Source: Gemmatimonadota bacterium (GTDB lineage Bacteria; Gemmatimonadota; Gemmatimonadetes; Gemmatimonadales; GWC2-71-9). From it: a stretch of 64,000 nucleotides of DNA. Shown here piece after piece: positions 55,776 to 64,000 of this stretch. A program made the position numbers and the translations under genes. Position 1 is the stretch's first letter. Each line of letters starts with the position of its first letter. Where the stretch lies: positions 1-64,000 of the forward strand of contig VGVQ01000014.1 in the NCBI GenBank assembly GCA_016874005.1, given 5' to 3'. Under the pieces are notes generated by a model. It had not been told where the DNA came from, did not search any database, and worked only from the letters and a program-made list of their open reading frames with translations.

Positions 55776-56353
55776 CGGTCGAGCACCTCACGGAGCAGGC
55801 GGCGAGCCCGGAACAGTTGCGCTTTCGAGGTCCCCACCGCGACCCCGGTCAGCCCGGCGATCTCGGCGTGTTCATAGCCCTCGACGTCGTGCAGCACGAA
55901 CACGGTCCGGGCACCGGGCGGGAGCATGGCGATGGCGGCGTCGAGGTCGAGCCGGTCGCCGACGTTGACCGGCAGTGAGGCTGCCATCTCCTCCTCGAGA
56001 TCGGCCTTGGGGACGACCCGCCGAGTTCGACGCCAGGCGCTCCGCCGATCGGAGAGAATCAGGTTGACGGCCAGCCGGTGAAGCCAGGTGCCGAAGGCGC
56101 TGTCGCCCCGGAAGCTCCCGAGTCGCTCCCAGGCCCGGACGAAGACGTCCTGGGTCAACCGCTCCGCGTCGTCGCTATCGGCGGCCAGCCGCAGGGCCAA
56201 CGCGTGGATCCGGCCGACATGGAGCCGGTACAGCCGCTCGAACGCCCGGTCATCGCCGGCGGCCGCGGTGGACACGTCGGGATCGACCGTCCTGGGAGCC
56301 GTGGCTTCTCCGGTGCCGGTATCGTGGTGCAGAGCAAGCGTCGCCGCAGTCAC
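55772..56353 (-). CDS. ECF RNA polymerase sigma factor
   Basis: A 193-residue sigma-70 family protein with only regions 2 and 4. Region 2 shows RAFERLYRLHVGRIHALALR and DVFVRAWERLGSFRGDSAFGTWLHRLAVN; region 4 shows LPPGARTVFVLHDVEGYEHAEIAGLTGVAVGTSKAQL. It recruits RNA polymerase to envelope-stress-type promoters and is likely autoregulating with the downstream anti-sigma. It heads the run sigma, anti-sigma, DUF4097, three secreted proteins. Confidence 0.95.
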   Translation of the reverse strand: MTAATLALHHDTGTGEATAPRTVDPDVSTAAAGDDRAFERLYRLHVGRIHALALRLAADSDDAERLTQDVFVRAWERLGSFRGDSAFGTWLHRLAVNLILSDRRSAWRRTRRVVPKADLEEEMAASLPVNVGDRLDLDAAIAMLPPGARTVFVLHDVEGYEHAEIAGLTGVAVGTSKAQLFRARRLLREVLDR

Positions 56354-56404
56354 GAAGGGTTGGACGCCGGCCGGGGCGGCGGGGTTTGAATCGACTTCAG
56401 GTCA

Positions 56405-58048
56405 TCAGCCAAGGTGGACGTCGATCCGGTGGTCGTCGACCGTCGTCTCGATGGTGACGCTCCCGGCGTCGGCCCGCATCTCGACGCCCGGGCTTTCGTC
56501 GATCACCACCGTGACCCGCGATCCCGGCGCAAGCCGGGTCACTCGCGCCGTCGTCGGGCGACCCCGATGCAGCGGGCTCGCCGTCGTCGTCACCACGTTG
56601 AGCGTCCGCCGCGCCCCGTCGAACCGCGCCCGGCGAATCCGCCAGGTCGGAAAGTCGACCCCCTCGAGCGTGGGCTCGCGGAACTTGACCGTGTTCGGGG
56701 CCTGGAAGATCCGGCGCCACTGCCCGGGGTATCGCACCAGGAGGGCTGGCATGACCCAGGCGTTCATCTGTCCCCGGGGCCACTCCTCGCCAAGGCCGAA
56801 CCCGAACGCGAATTCGCCCCGGTCCCGATCCCAACGGGGTTGGTAGCGCGCCCGGATCCACTCCAGCGCGGCCCGATGTCGCTCCGAGTCACCAAGTTCC
56901 GCGGCGATGGCGGCGCCGAGACCGGTGACGATATTGAGGTCGACGTCGCCGTTGCCCCGCATCGAGAAGTACCCCGATCCGTCCGGCTGTCCCCGATAGA
57001 AGCGCTTCATCGCGCCCCGGGCCAGCGGCTCGAATAGGGTCGGATCCGCCGCCAGCCCGTGCCAGGCCGTCGGCATCCAGTTGCCGCCGTTCCCGTCCTT
57101 TACGTCGCTCAGGCCGATCCGGTTGATCGGATCGTAGTACCCCATCAGCCACTCGGGCGCGCCAGCCGCCGGGCCGACGAAATGGGTGGCGTAGTAACGC
57201 TGCCACTGGAAATACGGCTCGGAAAAGCGAGTCCCGCTCAGCTGGTCGTAGAGCAGCACGCCGGCACCGCTCAACGCATTGCACCAGGGATAGACCTTGG
57301 CCACTTCGCAGGCGATGCCTTCCTCGTGGGCGCGCCACTGGTCGGCCAGCAGGCGGTTGAGCCCGCGCTGAGTGTGGCGCCACTGGTGAGCATCGTCGTA
57401 CCGGATGGTGAACGGCCGCTCGTACTTCCCGTCGTCGGCGACGTAGCCGTACATCGACAGTACGAGGTTCAGGTACCCCTTGTACATCAGACCGTACCGG
57501 CCGGCCGCGCGAATCGGGTCCGGGTCGAACGGCTCGCCCTGGGAGCCGTTCCCCGCCCATCCCGGCAGGTTGTAGCGGCCCCACCAGCCCTCGGGAATGA
57601 TCCTCTCGAACGCCGCCGGGTACGCTCCGCGGCCCGGATCGTCGCCCCGGTGCTCGATCCACTCCCAGAACGACCAGTACTCGAGGTAGCGATCGCCCAG
57701 GAAGCCGAGGATCTTGGCGTACTCCTCGCGCCAGGCGGGCGTGGTCTCGGCCATGAGCCCCATCGACCATGAGAGCCACGTCAGCTCGTACCGGGCGTAC
57801 TGCATCGTCGGAGCGAACGACGTGGTGTCCCATTGGGGCCCAACGATGTCTTCTTTGTGCCACGTCCCGCCGAGGGACACCTTGCGATCGAGATGGGCAA
57901 GCCAACCCATTGCCTCGTCCGACAGCTCGACGCTCGGATCGGCCGGAGGAAGGCGCCGCGGCGCGGCAGCGACGGCGGGTCGGAGCAGGCCGACCCCGGG
58001 CGTGACCGCGGTGGCGGCGAGCGAGGTCAGGAAACGGCGACGCTCCAT
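56405..58048 (-). CDS. Tat-exported linalool dehydratase/isomerase-like protein
   Basis: A 547-residue product. The N-terminus MERRRFLTSLAATAVTPG is a twin-arginine signal. The central part matches the linalool dehydratase/isomerase (Ldi) fold, an alpha/alpha barrel: WGRYNLPGWAGNGSQGEPFDPD, YGLMYKGYLNLVLSMYGYV and GIACEVAKVYPWCNALSGAGVLLYD. Two cysteines nine residues apart (in IAC and PWC) fit the active-site pair reported for Ldi at 171 and 180. The C-terminal 90 residues are an extra beta-domain. The known enzyme hydrates beta-myrcene and isomerises linalool; the substrate here is unknown. Confidence 0.75.
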   Translation of the reverse strand: MERRRFLTSLAATAVTPGVGLLRPAVAAAPRRLPPADPSVELSDEAMGWLAHLDRKVSLGGTWHKEDIVGPQWDTTSFAPTMQYARYELTWLSWSMGLMAETTPAWREEYAKILGFLGDRYLEYWSFWEWIEHRGDDPGRGAYPAAFERIIPEGWWGRYNLPGWAGNGSQGEPFDPDPIRAAGRYGLMYKGYLNLVLSMYGYVADDGKYERPFTIRYDDAHQWRHTQRGLNRLLADQWRAHEEGIACEVAKVYPWCNALSGAGVLLYDQLSGTRFSEPYFQWQRYYATHFVGPAAGAPEWLMGYYDPINRIGLSDVKDGNGGNWMPTAWHGLAADPTLFEPLARGAMKRFYRGQPDGSGYFSMRGNGDVDLNIVTGLGAAIAAELGDSERHRAALEWIRARYQPRWDRDRGEFAFGFGLGEEWPRGQMNAWVMPALLVRYPGQWRRIFQAPNTVKFREPTLEGVDFPTWRIRRARFDGARRTLNVVTTTASPLHRGRPTTARVTRLAPGSRVTVVIDESPGVEMRADAGSVTIETTVDDHRIDVHLG

Positions 58049-58095
58049 GGCGATCGGTCCGAGGAGGGTGTCGACCGAATCTAGCAACCTGGGAG

Positions 58096-59193
58096 TCAGC
58101 CTCCAGGGTGGACGGAATCGCCCAGGTCGAGCTGATACTCCTCTGGTCGCGGGAGGACGGGACGCTCTCGAAACAGCCGCAGCAGATCCCCCGCCAGTGC
58201 CTTTACCCCCCGGCTGTTGGAGTTGGTCAGGACCGCCACCGCCAGGCCAAGCTCGGGAACGATCACGAGTTGAGCCGAGGCGCCAACGTGCGACCCGCCA
58301 TGCCCTACCCTCTTCCGGCCATCGAGAGTATCGACCTCCCACCCGAAGCCGTACCCGGTCTCCTTTCCGTCCGCGGCTCGCATCGGGCTGAACAGCAGGT
58401 TGCGCCCCCGGTCGGAGAGCAGGGGACCCGCGACGACCCCGTGGGCGAACCGCACCAGATCTTCGGCCGTGGACAGGAACCCGCCGCCGGCCCAGACGTC
58501 GCTGTTGTCGACCGCGGGCCCGTTGATGACCGTCCCGGCCGCGGTTCGATGGTAGAACCCGGTCCGATTGGGGATGATCGAGTCGTACTGATCCGCGAGG
58601 GTATTGCCCATTCCCAACGGATCGAACACCTCGGCCTTCATCTCGGCGAGGAACTCACGGCCCCCGGGGCCTTCGACCACGACGCTGAGCAGATTCCAGC
58701 CGTAGCTCGAGTAGGAGAATCGCTGCCCCGGTGGAAACAACAACGGACGGTCCTGGAACTTGTCGAGCGCGGCCGTGACGGTGGGGTACCTGGTCCGGTT
58801 GACGATGTCGGCGGCGGTGTAATGGGGCAGGCCCGACAGGTGACCCGCCAGCTGTCGGCTCGTGATCGGATACCCCTTGTCCGGAAAGCTCGGCACGTAA
58901 CGCTGGACCGGTGCGTCGAGGTCGAGCCGCCCGGCCTCCCAGAGGCGGGCCAGCGCCACCGAGGTCAGCGCCTTGGAGATGCTGCCGACCCGGAACTTGG
59001 TGGCCCGGGTGACCGGAACCCGGTGCTCGAGATCGGCGAGACCGAAGGCTTCGGACCAGAGGATCTCGCTCCCGCGGGCCACCGCGACCGAGGCGCCGGG
59101 GACCCCGTTCGCCTCGAGGTACCGCTCGACGACGGCCCGCGCGGAGTCGGCGATCGCCGCCTGAATCGACAGCGCGGCCGCGAACAAGAGCAT
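58096..59193 (-). CDS. beta-lactamase-family serine hydrolase
   Basis: A 365-residue protein of the class C beta-lactamase/DD-peptidase fold. The N-terminus (MLLFAAALSIQAAIADS) is a likely signal peptide. The active-site SxxK is in RVGSISKALTSVALARLWEAG, the tyrosine motif is YSSYGWN and the third motif is HGG in KRVGHGGSHVG. This group includes esterases and peptidases as well as beta-lactamases, and no residue decides between them. It lies 11 bases after the iminopeptidase gene. Confidence 0.88.
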   Translation of the reverse strand: MLLFAAALSIQAAIADSARAVVERYLEANGVPGASVAVARGSEILWSEAFGLADLEHRVPVTRATKFRVGSISKALTSVALARLWEAGRLDLDAPVQRYVPSFPDKGYPITSRQLAGHLSGLPHYTAADIVNRTRYPTVTAALDKFQDRPLLFPPGQRFSYSSYGWNLLSVVVEGPGGREFLAEMKAEVFDPLGMGNTLADQYDSIIPNRTGFYHRTAAGTVINGPAVDNSDVWAGGGFLSTAEDLVRFAHGVVAGPLLSDRGRNLLFSPMRAADGKETGYGFGWEVDTLDGRKRVGHGGSHVGASAQLVIVPELGLAVAVLTNSNSRGVKALAGDLLRLFRERPVLPRPEEYQLDLGDSVHPGG

Positions 59194-59204
59194 CTCAACG
59201 CTCC

Positions 59205-60143
59205 CTAACGACCGGCCTCGACCTCGGCCAGGAACTCGCGAATCGCCCGGGTGTAGACGGCCGGCTGGTCGACCATCGTGAGGTGGGCCGCGCCTGGGAT
59301 GATGACAAGCTTCGATCCGGGCGCCCGCGATTGGTAGTACCGGTGAGCGTCGGGGGTCCCCTCATCGAACTCGCCGGCCGTGAACAGAATCGGGACCGCG
59401 ATCTCGGCGAGCCGATCGACCCGGTCGTAGTCCTTGAGGGTGCCGGTCGCGCGGAACTCGCTCGGTCCCCACATGTAGCGATAGACCAAGGCGCCGCTTC
59501 GGGCCGAATCGCCGGTCGCCTTGCCCGGCGGTGTCCGGTAGACGAACCGCGAGTAATAGGCGGCGGTCGCGGCCTGGTAGGCCGGCGAGTCGGTGGTGCC
59601 GGCCGTCTCGTGGGTGGCGATCGCGGTCTGCATCGAGTCGGGCAGGAACCGCTTCAGGGAATCGGCGTCGGCCTGCCACCGAGCGGCGCTCATCACCGAG
59701 CTTGCGAGGATCACGCTTCGGACCCCGGCCGGCTTGCCGAGCAGGTAGTCGGCCGCCAGCATGCTTCCCCAGGAGTGGCCCAAGAGATGGATCTCGCGGA
59801 GCCCCAACGCCGAGCGGAGACTGTCGAGTTCCCTGGCGTAGCGTTCGATGGTCATCAGGGTGGTGTCGGTGAGCGGCGACGATCGCCCCGCCCCGGTCTG
59901 ATCGTAGAACACCACCGGCCGGTCGTCCGACAAGGCGGCCAACGAGTTGAGGTAGTAGCTCGGCGACCCCGGCCCGCCGTGGAGGAGGACCAGCGGGGTC
60001 TTCGGCCCCGAGCCCACCACCCGATACCAGATCCGGCCGCCAGGCACCTCGAGGTATCCCTCGCCGGGCTGGAGCGTCTTCGGGGCGGGGCCGCAGCCGA
60101 CAACGGTCAACGCCGTCAGGATGGTCCAGGCGGTCAGGCGCAT
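59205..60143 (-). CDS. proline iminopeptidase-like alpha/beta hydrolase lipoprotein
   Basis: A 312-residue product with a lipoprotein signal (MRLTAWTILTALTVVGCGP, Cys17), so the enzyme faces the periplasm or outer membrane. The alpha/beta-hydrolase features are the oxyanion segment LLHGGPGSPSYYL, DQTGAGRSSP, the nucleophile elbow GHSWGS and, near the end, a histidine in PGAAHLTMV. HGGPG and this layout are typical of proline iminopeptidases, which remove N-terminal proline from peptides, but other peptide or ester substrates are possible. It lies ten bases after the amidohydrolase. Confidence 0.88.
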   Translation of the reverse strand: MRLTAWTILTALTVVGCGPAPKTLQPGEGYLEVPGGRIWYRVVGSGPKTPLVLLHGGPGSPSYYLNSLAALSDDRPVVFYDQTGAGRSSPLTDTTLMTIERYARELDSLRSALGLREIHLLGHSWGSMLAADYLLGKPAGVRSVILASSVMSAARWQADADSLKRFLPDSMQTAIATHETAGTTDSPAYQAATAAYYSRFVYRTPPGKATGDSARSGALVYRYMWGPSEFRATGTLKDYDRVDRLAEIAVPILFTAGEFDEGTPDAHRYYQSRAPGSKLVIIPGAAHLTMVDQPAVYTRAIREFLAEVEAGR

Positions 60144-60153
60144 TCGGAGACTC

Positions 60154-63100
60154 CTAACGTTGGCCGGGGCCGGTGGGCCACGGAATCGGTCCATACGGCG
60201 TTCGAGCGGGCCACAGTTCGTCCAGGGTGGCGGCGTCGTAGAGTCGGCCCGCCATCATCGTCATTCCCACCTTGGCGGAGTTCCGGATGTCGACCGTCGG
60301 ATCCGCGTCGAGGATCGCCAGGTCGGCGATCTTGCCGGCCGCGATCGACCCGATCTCGCGGTGGGCGCCGATGAAGTAGGCTCCGTCGTAGGTCGCGATC
60401 TTGATGGCCTCGAGCGGGGTCAATCCGGTGGAGTAGGCCCACAGCTCCCAATGGGACCCGATCCCGATCTGTTCGCCGTGCTCGCCAATGGCGGCGTATC
60501 CGCCCTGCCGAACGATATCCGCTACCCCTTCTGCGAGGATCGGAAACGCCATCTCCTCGATCGCCGCCGGCGGTGATGCCATCTTCGCGGCCAGCAGCGG
60601 GTAGGGCATGAAGCGCCGGTATTTCCGGTCGTCGAGCAGGTTGACCTGGGAACGGTAGTAGAGCATCGCGCCGTTGGGGACGCCGGCGACGATGACCGTT
60701 GGGGAATAGACCAACCCCGCCTTTCCGAAGAACTCGGCGGCATCGCGGTAGATCGGCAAGTCGGCGATGAAGTGCTCCCAGCCGGATTGGCCGTCGATGG
60801 CGTAGCCGACGTCGAGATAGAGCGGACCGCCTTCGCTGGTGAGGCTGATTCCCCGCTCTCGAGCGGCCTGGGCGAGCCACTGATGCTGACGACGGCCCGG
60901 TTGCCGGTAGTTCTTGATGGTGGCGGCACCCCACTCGGCCCGTTTGTTCACCTGCCGCCTGGCCTCGTCGAGCGACTCGATCTCGGCGTGGTCACCCCAA
61001 GCGATCCCATGGGCGATCACGGTCTCCGCGCTGCTCAGCGTTCGCGGCCCGACCATCGCCCCCGCCTCGATCAACTCGGCCAGAGGGAAAGCCGAGAGGC
61101 TGGTGGTGGCCGGGTCGACGGCCGTGGTGACGCCGTAGGCCAGATCGAGGGCCGACTCGGAGCGGCGATTCGGAATGACCCCGGAGATCTCGGACGAGTG
61201 ATGGGCATGGAGGTCGACCAGCCCGGGAATGATGGTCTTCCCAGTCACCGCGACGACGCGGTCCACCCCGGCGGTATCGCAGCTACCTACACAGGTTATC
61301 CGCGCCCCGCGGACCACGATGGTACCCCGATCGATGACGCCCTGGCTGTCGACGGTGACGATCTTGGCGCCGACCAACGCGATCGAGCCGGCCGGGGTCC
61401 GGCGGGGGACTCGGAGTCGTACCTCGGTCGCCTCGACCCGCTTGGCCACCGCATCGTACCGGACGTAGCGGCGGCCGGAGACGAACTCGAGCTGGGTTGC
61501 TGATCGCCAGCGAGGATAGAAGCCGCCCCAGTCGCCGATCCGGTCCCGTCCGGGCATCGGGACGTTGGGATTGGTCTCGACCGCCGGCACGGTGTCGGCC
61601 TCGGGCAGCGATGCCAGGTAGATCTCGTGGGCCCCATCGAACGCGATCCGGCTGCCGTCGAGGGACAGCGCCGGCATGTTGCCGTGGTCACGCCGGGCCG
61701 GGAGCACGGCGTGGTCGACTTGCTCTCCCCCGGACCAATCGATCGACCGGACCAGGAACCGCTGGGCCAGGGCGTCGTCGTGGGGGAAGGGGCGGTAGAG
61801 CTCGCCGAACGCGAAGCGAGGCTTCTCCTGATACCCGAAGACGATCCGCCCGTCCGGACCGAGCCGGGGCGGGGCCCATGCCGCGGCGGCGGCCACCGGT
61901 TTGGGCACGCCGCCCTCGGCGGGCATCACCGCGATCCGCCAGCCATCGAGTTGGTCCCACCCGTTCCACCCCGCCGTTCCCGGACCGACCGTGACGGCGA
62001 TCGACCGGCCATCGGCACTTTCGATCGGACCGAGATACTCGCCGGCCCGGGCGGTGAGCCGAGTGGCGGCGCCACCCCGCGCGGGCACCCGCCAGACATG
62101 GCCCCGATCGGTGACGCTCCAGGTGGCGAACAGGATGGCGCCGCCGTCGGTCGACCACGACGGGGTGAGGGCAAACCCGGTGGCCCCTTCGGCGGCCAGA
62201 GCCGTCGGCTGTCCGTTCGGCAGGTCCATGACCCAGACCTTGCCGACCGCGACGAACGCCAACCGGCCGCCGTCCGGACTCGAGACCGGCCACTGGAGGA
62301 ACCGAACTTCGAGCGAGTCGTCGGCGATCGTGAGGTTGCCCCGGACCGGCTCGGCGACGACTCGTCTGACCCGGGCCGTGAACGGGATGTCGGCCACGGC
62401 GCCGGTGGCGACGTCGACCTTGGCGAGCTTACCCCGAAGGGTGAGAACGATCGCCTTGCTGTCGGGGGTCCAGGCGTAGCCCGGGAAGCCGCGATAGGCG
62501 TACTGGGTATTGGTCTGGCTCAGGTCCTTGGTGGCCTCGGGAACGAGCACCCGCTCGGCGCCGGTCGCGAGATCGCGAATCCACAGCGCCGTCCGGGGAC
62601 GCATCCGGTGGCCCCGGTATTCGAAGGTCTCGCCGGGCATCTCCCGGGCGAAGGCGAGGAGCTTCCCGTCGGGAGACGGCTTGGGCGTGAGGGCGGCCGG
62701 TTCGTCGCCCTCGACGTCACCCGCGTAGGTCCCCCGGCGGAGGGCCTCCCGGTACCGCGGACCGGGCTCGGCCGGACCACCCTGCCTAACGTCGACATCC
62801 GCGCCCGAGGCCAGCTCGCGCCGGGCGATCCGGTGCCCCGCGGTGAGCATCCCGAGCCCTTCGTCGATGCTGTAGGAGACCTGGTAGTAGAGGAAGCCGC
62901 CGTCGGCCGAGAAGGCGGGGGCGTCCGGCTGGGTCAGGTTCTCGTGGACGATCGCGGTCGGCTCGCCTCCGGCGATCGGGAGCCGGAACAAGGCCCGGTT
63001 CTGCCGGTGCCAGCCCCGACCGGGCGTTCGGTTGAGCCGGACGGCCACGATCGAGCCGCCGTCGGGGGCCCAGGTCGGCTGGATGAACCGGACGTCGGGA

Positions 63101-63510
63101 TCGCCGTGGACCCGCCTGGGATCGGAGCCATCGGCGGCGATGCTCCAGATGCCGAGCTGTCCGTCGCGGTCGGAGGCGAAGGCGATCCGACGGCCATCCG
63201 GCGAGATCGCCGGGTGGAAGTTGAGGGCCGGGCCGCTATTCTGGGTGAGCGCCACCGCCTCGCCGCCGGCGATCGGGACCCGGTAGAGGTGGCCGAGGAG
63301 ATCGAAGGCGAGCCAGGACCCGTCGGGGGCGACATCGACCGACATCCCGGTCCCCTCTTCGGTGGTAAACTCGATGACTCGGGTCGTCCCGCCGGGCGGA
63401 GCCAGGGTCACCGTGGGATCGACCGGGTCGCCGCCGGCCGGTGGAGTCGCGCCGGCGCACCCGAGCGCGCCGAGAGCGGCGAGGCAGGCGCAATACTTAG
63501 TTATTGACAT
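60154..63510 (-). CDS. large amidohydrolase with N-terminal TolB-like beta-propeller
   Basis: A 1118-residue lipoprotein-type product (signal MSITKYCACLAALGALGCAG, Cys18). Residues about 50-720 are WD40-like/TolB-type propeller repeats (for example FHPAISPDGRRIAFASDRDGQLGIWSI). Residues about 740-1110 are an amidohydrolase domain: HxH in LVDLHAHHSSEISG, a candidate lysine in ATIKNYRQPG, WEHFIADLP and late ATYDGAYFIGA-type aspartate. This fusion is common in Bacteroidota, Acidobacteria and Gemmatimonadota and is taken to act on peptides or cyclic amides outside the cytoplasm. ATG 63510 overlaps the HMA gene by 14 bases. Confidence 0.9.
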   Translation of the reverse strand: MSITKYCACLAALGALGCAGATPPAGGDPVDPTVTLAPPGGTTRVIEFTTEEGTGMSVDVAPDGSWLAFDLLGHLYRVPIAGGEAVALTQNSGPALNFHPAISPDGRRIAFASDRDGQLGIWSIAADGSDPRRVHGDPDVRFIQPTWAPDGGSIVAVRLNRTPGRGWHRQNRALFRLPIAGGEPTAIVHENLTQPDAPAFSADGGFLYYQVSYSIDEGLGMLTAGHRIARRELASGADVDVRQGGPAEPGPRYREALRRGTYAGDVEGDEPAALTPKPSPDGKLLAFAREMPGETFEYRGHRMRPRTALWIRDLATGAERVLVPEATKDLSQTNTQYAYRGFPGYAWTPDSKAIVLTLRGKLAKVDVATGAVADIPFTARVRRVVAEPVRGNLTIADDSLEVRFLQWPVSSPDGGRLAFVAVGKVWVMDLPNGQPTALAAEGATGFALTPSWSTDGGAILFATWSVTDRGHVWRVPARGGAATRLTARAGEYLGPIESADGRSIAVTVGPGTAGWNGWDQLDGWRIAVMPAEGGVPKPVAAAAAWAPPRLGPDGRIVFGYQEKPRFAFGELYRPFPHDDALAQRFLVRSIDWSGGEQVDHAVLPARRDHGNMPALSLDGSRIAFDGAHEIYLASLPEADTVPAVETNPNVPMPGRDRIGDWGGFYPRWRSATQLEFVSGRRYVRYDAVAKRVEATEVRLRVPRRTPAGSIALVGAKIVTVDSQGVIDRGTIVVRGARITCVGSCDTAGVDRVVAVTGKTIIPGLVDLHAHHSSEISGVIPNRRSESALDLAYGVTTAVDPATTSLSAFPLAELIEAGAMVGPRTLSSAETVIAHGIAWGDHAEIESLDEARRQVNKRAEWGAATIKNYRQPGRRQHQWLAQAARERGISLTSEGGPLYLDVGYAIDGQSGWEHFIADLPIYRDAAEFFGKAGLVYSPTVIVAGVPNGAMLYYRSQVNLLDDRKYRRFMPYPLLAAKMASPPAAIEEMAFPILAEGVADIVRQGGYAAIGEHGEQIGIGSHWELWAYSTGLTPLEAIKIATYDGAYFIGAHREIGSIAAGKIADLAILDADPTVDIRNSAKVGMTMMAGRLYDAATLDELWPARTPYGPIPWPTGPGQR

Positions 63511-63727
63511 CGCCACTGCTCCGCGGAGGCGAGGGGTGAGCCCGGTACCCCGCCCGCTCGATGGCGTGGACCAAGTGCGGCAGGCGATCGGGTTCGCAAT
63601 CGACGGTGGCCCGGCCGATGGCCACGGCCGTGAGGCGAACGTCGGGCACCGACTGGATGGCGCGGTTGACCGCGTTGAGGCAGTGGTGACACGACATCCC
63701 TTCGATGAACAGGACGTGATCTGACAT
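63497..63727 (-). CDS. heavy-metal-associated (HMA) domain protein, CopZ-like
   Basis: A 76-residue protein: one HMA domain with the metal-binding loop GMSCHHCLNAVNRAI (GMxCxxC with an extra histidine), then AIGRATVDCEPDRLPHLVHAIERAGY. Such proteins carry Cu+ or other soft metals to P-type ATPases or enzymes; no ATPase is nearby. It is the first gene of this minus-strand run and overlaps the amidohydrolase start by 14 bases, raising the question whether it supplies metal to that enzyme. Confidence 0.88.
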   Translation of the reverse strand: MSDHVLFIEGMSCHHCLNAVNRAIQSVPDVRLTAVAIGRATVDCEPDRLPHLVHAIERAGYRAHPSPPRSSGDVNN

Positions 63728-63889
63728 GGTCGGTCTGGCAATGATCGCCCTTGGGCCGGTGACTCGCAAGGCGCGCAGGTGGTGGACATGTTGCCCGGGG
63801 CACTCCCTCATTCCGGGTCGTAACGAATTGTCTGACAACCACTTGGGACCGTGGCCGAGAGGGCACATTCCCTGCACTCCTCCGCCCTC

Positions 63890-64000
63890 GTGACCCCCAC
63901 CTCGACCCCCACGGCCACCGGCTCGGCCCGGCCCGCGAACCCGGACCTGATGGTCCCGGTCCTCGACTTGAGTCGGGGGGCCCCGGACGCCGTGGCCCTG
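63890..64000 (+). CDS. start of an unidentified plus-strand gene, partial
   Basis: An open frame from GTG 63890 (or ATG 63950) runs off the window. The visible product includes NPDLMVPVLDLSRGAPDAVAL. MVPVLDLSRG can begin either an isopenicillin N synthase-type dioxygenase or a DegT/DnrJ aminotransferase, but nothing decides between them. The 162 bases before it hold no other clear gene. Confidence 0.4.
   Translation, partial: MTPTSTPTATGSARPANPDLMVPVLDLSRGAPDAVAL

Overview
The window is a G+C-rich bacterial chromosome segment, tightly packed, with many ATGA/GTGA start-stop overlaps and no rRNA, tRNA or CRISPR array that I could see. The gene set suggests a Gram-negative, aerobic, Gemmatimonadota-like chemoheterotroph: split cytochrome c maturation loci, an Sdh1-type succinate dehydrogenase with a five-helix anchor, many lipoproteins, M16 and serine hydrolases, amidohydrolase-propeller proteins, and conserved small genes of unknown role. 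The phylum is inferred from gene content recalled from memory, not from a search.

Layout. 1-3.6 kb: end of an SBP56-like lipoprotein gene, then the heme-exporter operon ccmABC plus a CcmD-like peptide. 3.6-6.7 kb: STAS protein, acetyl-CoA synthetase and msrA. 6.7-10.1 kb: minus-strand operon of an unknown acidic protein, DsbA-like oxidoreductase, VKOR-like oxidase and the K+ transporter Kup. 10.2-12.4 kb: small genes, OsmC and a PgsA-like enzyme. 12.5-15.7 kb: second cytochrome c maturation locus (ccmF flanked by two zinc-ribbon proteins). 16-16.7 kb: a truncated multiheme cytochrome abutting, out of frame, the 3' end of a sortilin/BNR-repeat gene. 16.7-28.5 kb: M16 protease, TPR protein, HD hydrolase, nitrilase, PruA, a possible metal-related group, YggT and DUF167 proteins.

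28.5-36.5 kb is the methionine region. A cobalamin-dependent MetH and a fused homocysteine methyltransferase/MetF protein are each preceded by a very similar SAM-II-type riboswitch, apparently wired to a terminator/antiterminator switch. A ThrE-type exporter follows. This is the most notable regulatory feature of the window. 37-47 kb: vWA (YfbK-type) protein, acyl-CoA dehydrogenase, PBP4-type DD-peptidase, VOC protein, QueG, type II NADH dehydrogenase, LOG protein and a deoxyhypusine synthase-like protein. 46.6-47.5 kb holds an integron-type integrase missing its C-terminal catalytic part and joined to the tail of another gene.

47.8-51.2 kb: succinate dehydrogenase operon sdhCAB, which with Ndh, PruA and the acyl-CoA dehydrogenase feeds the respiratory chain served by the Ccm proteins. 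51.7-56.4 kb: an ECF sigma/anti-sigma pair reading into envelope-protein genes (DUF4097, secreted proteins, DUF3500). 56.4-63.7 kb: minus-strand run of a linalool dehydratase/isomerase-like Tat protein, a beta-lactamase-family hydrolase, a proline-iminopeptidase-like lipoprotein, a very large amidohydrolase and an HMA metal-binding protein. The window ends inside the start of a plus-strand gene.
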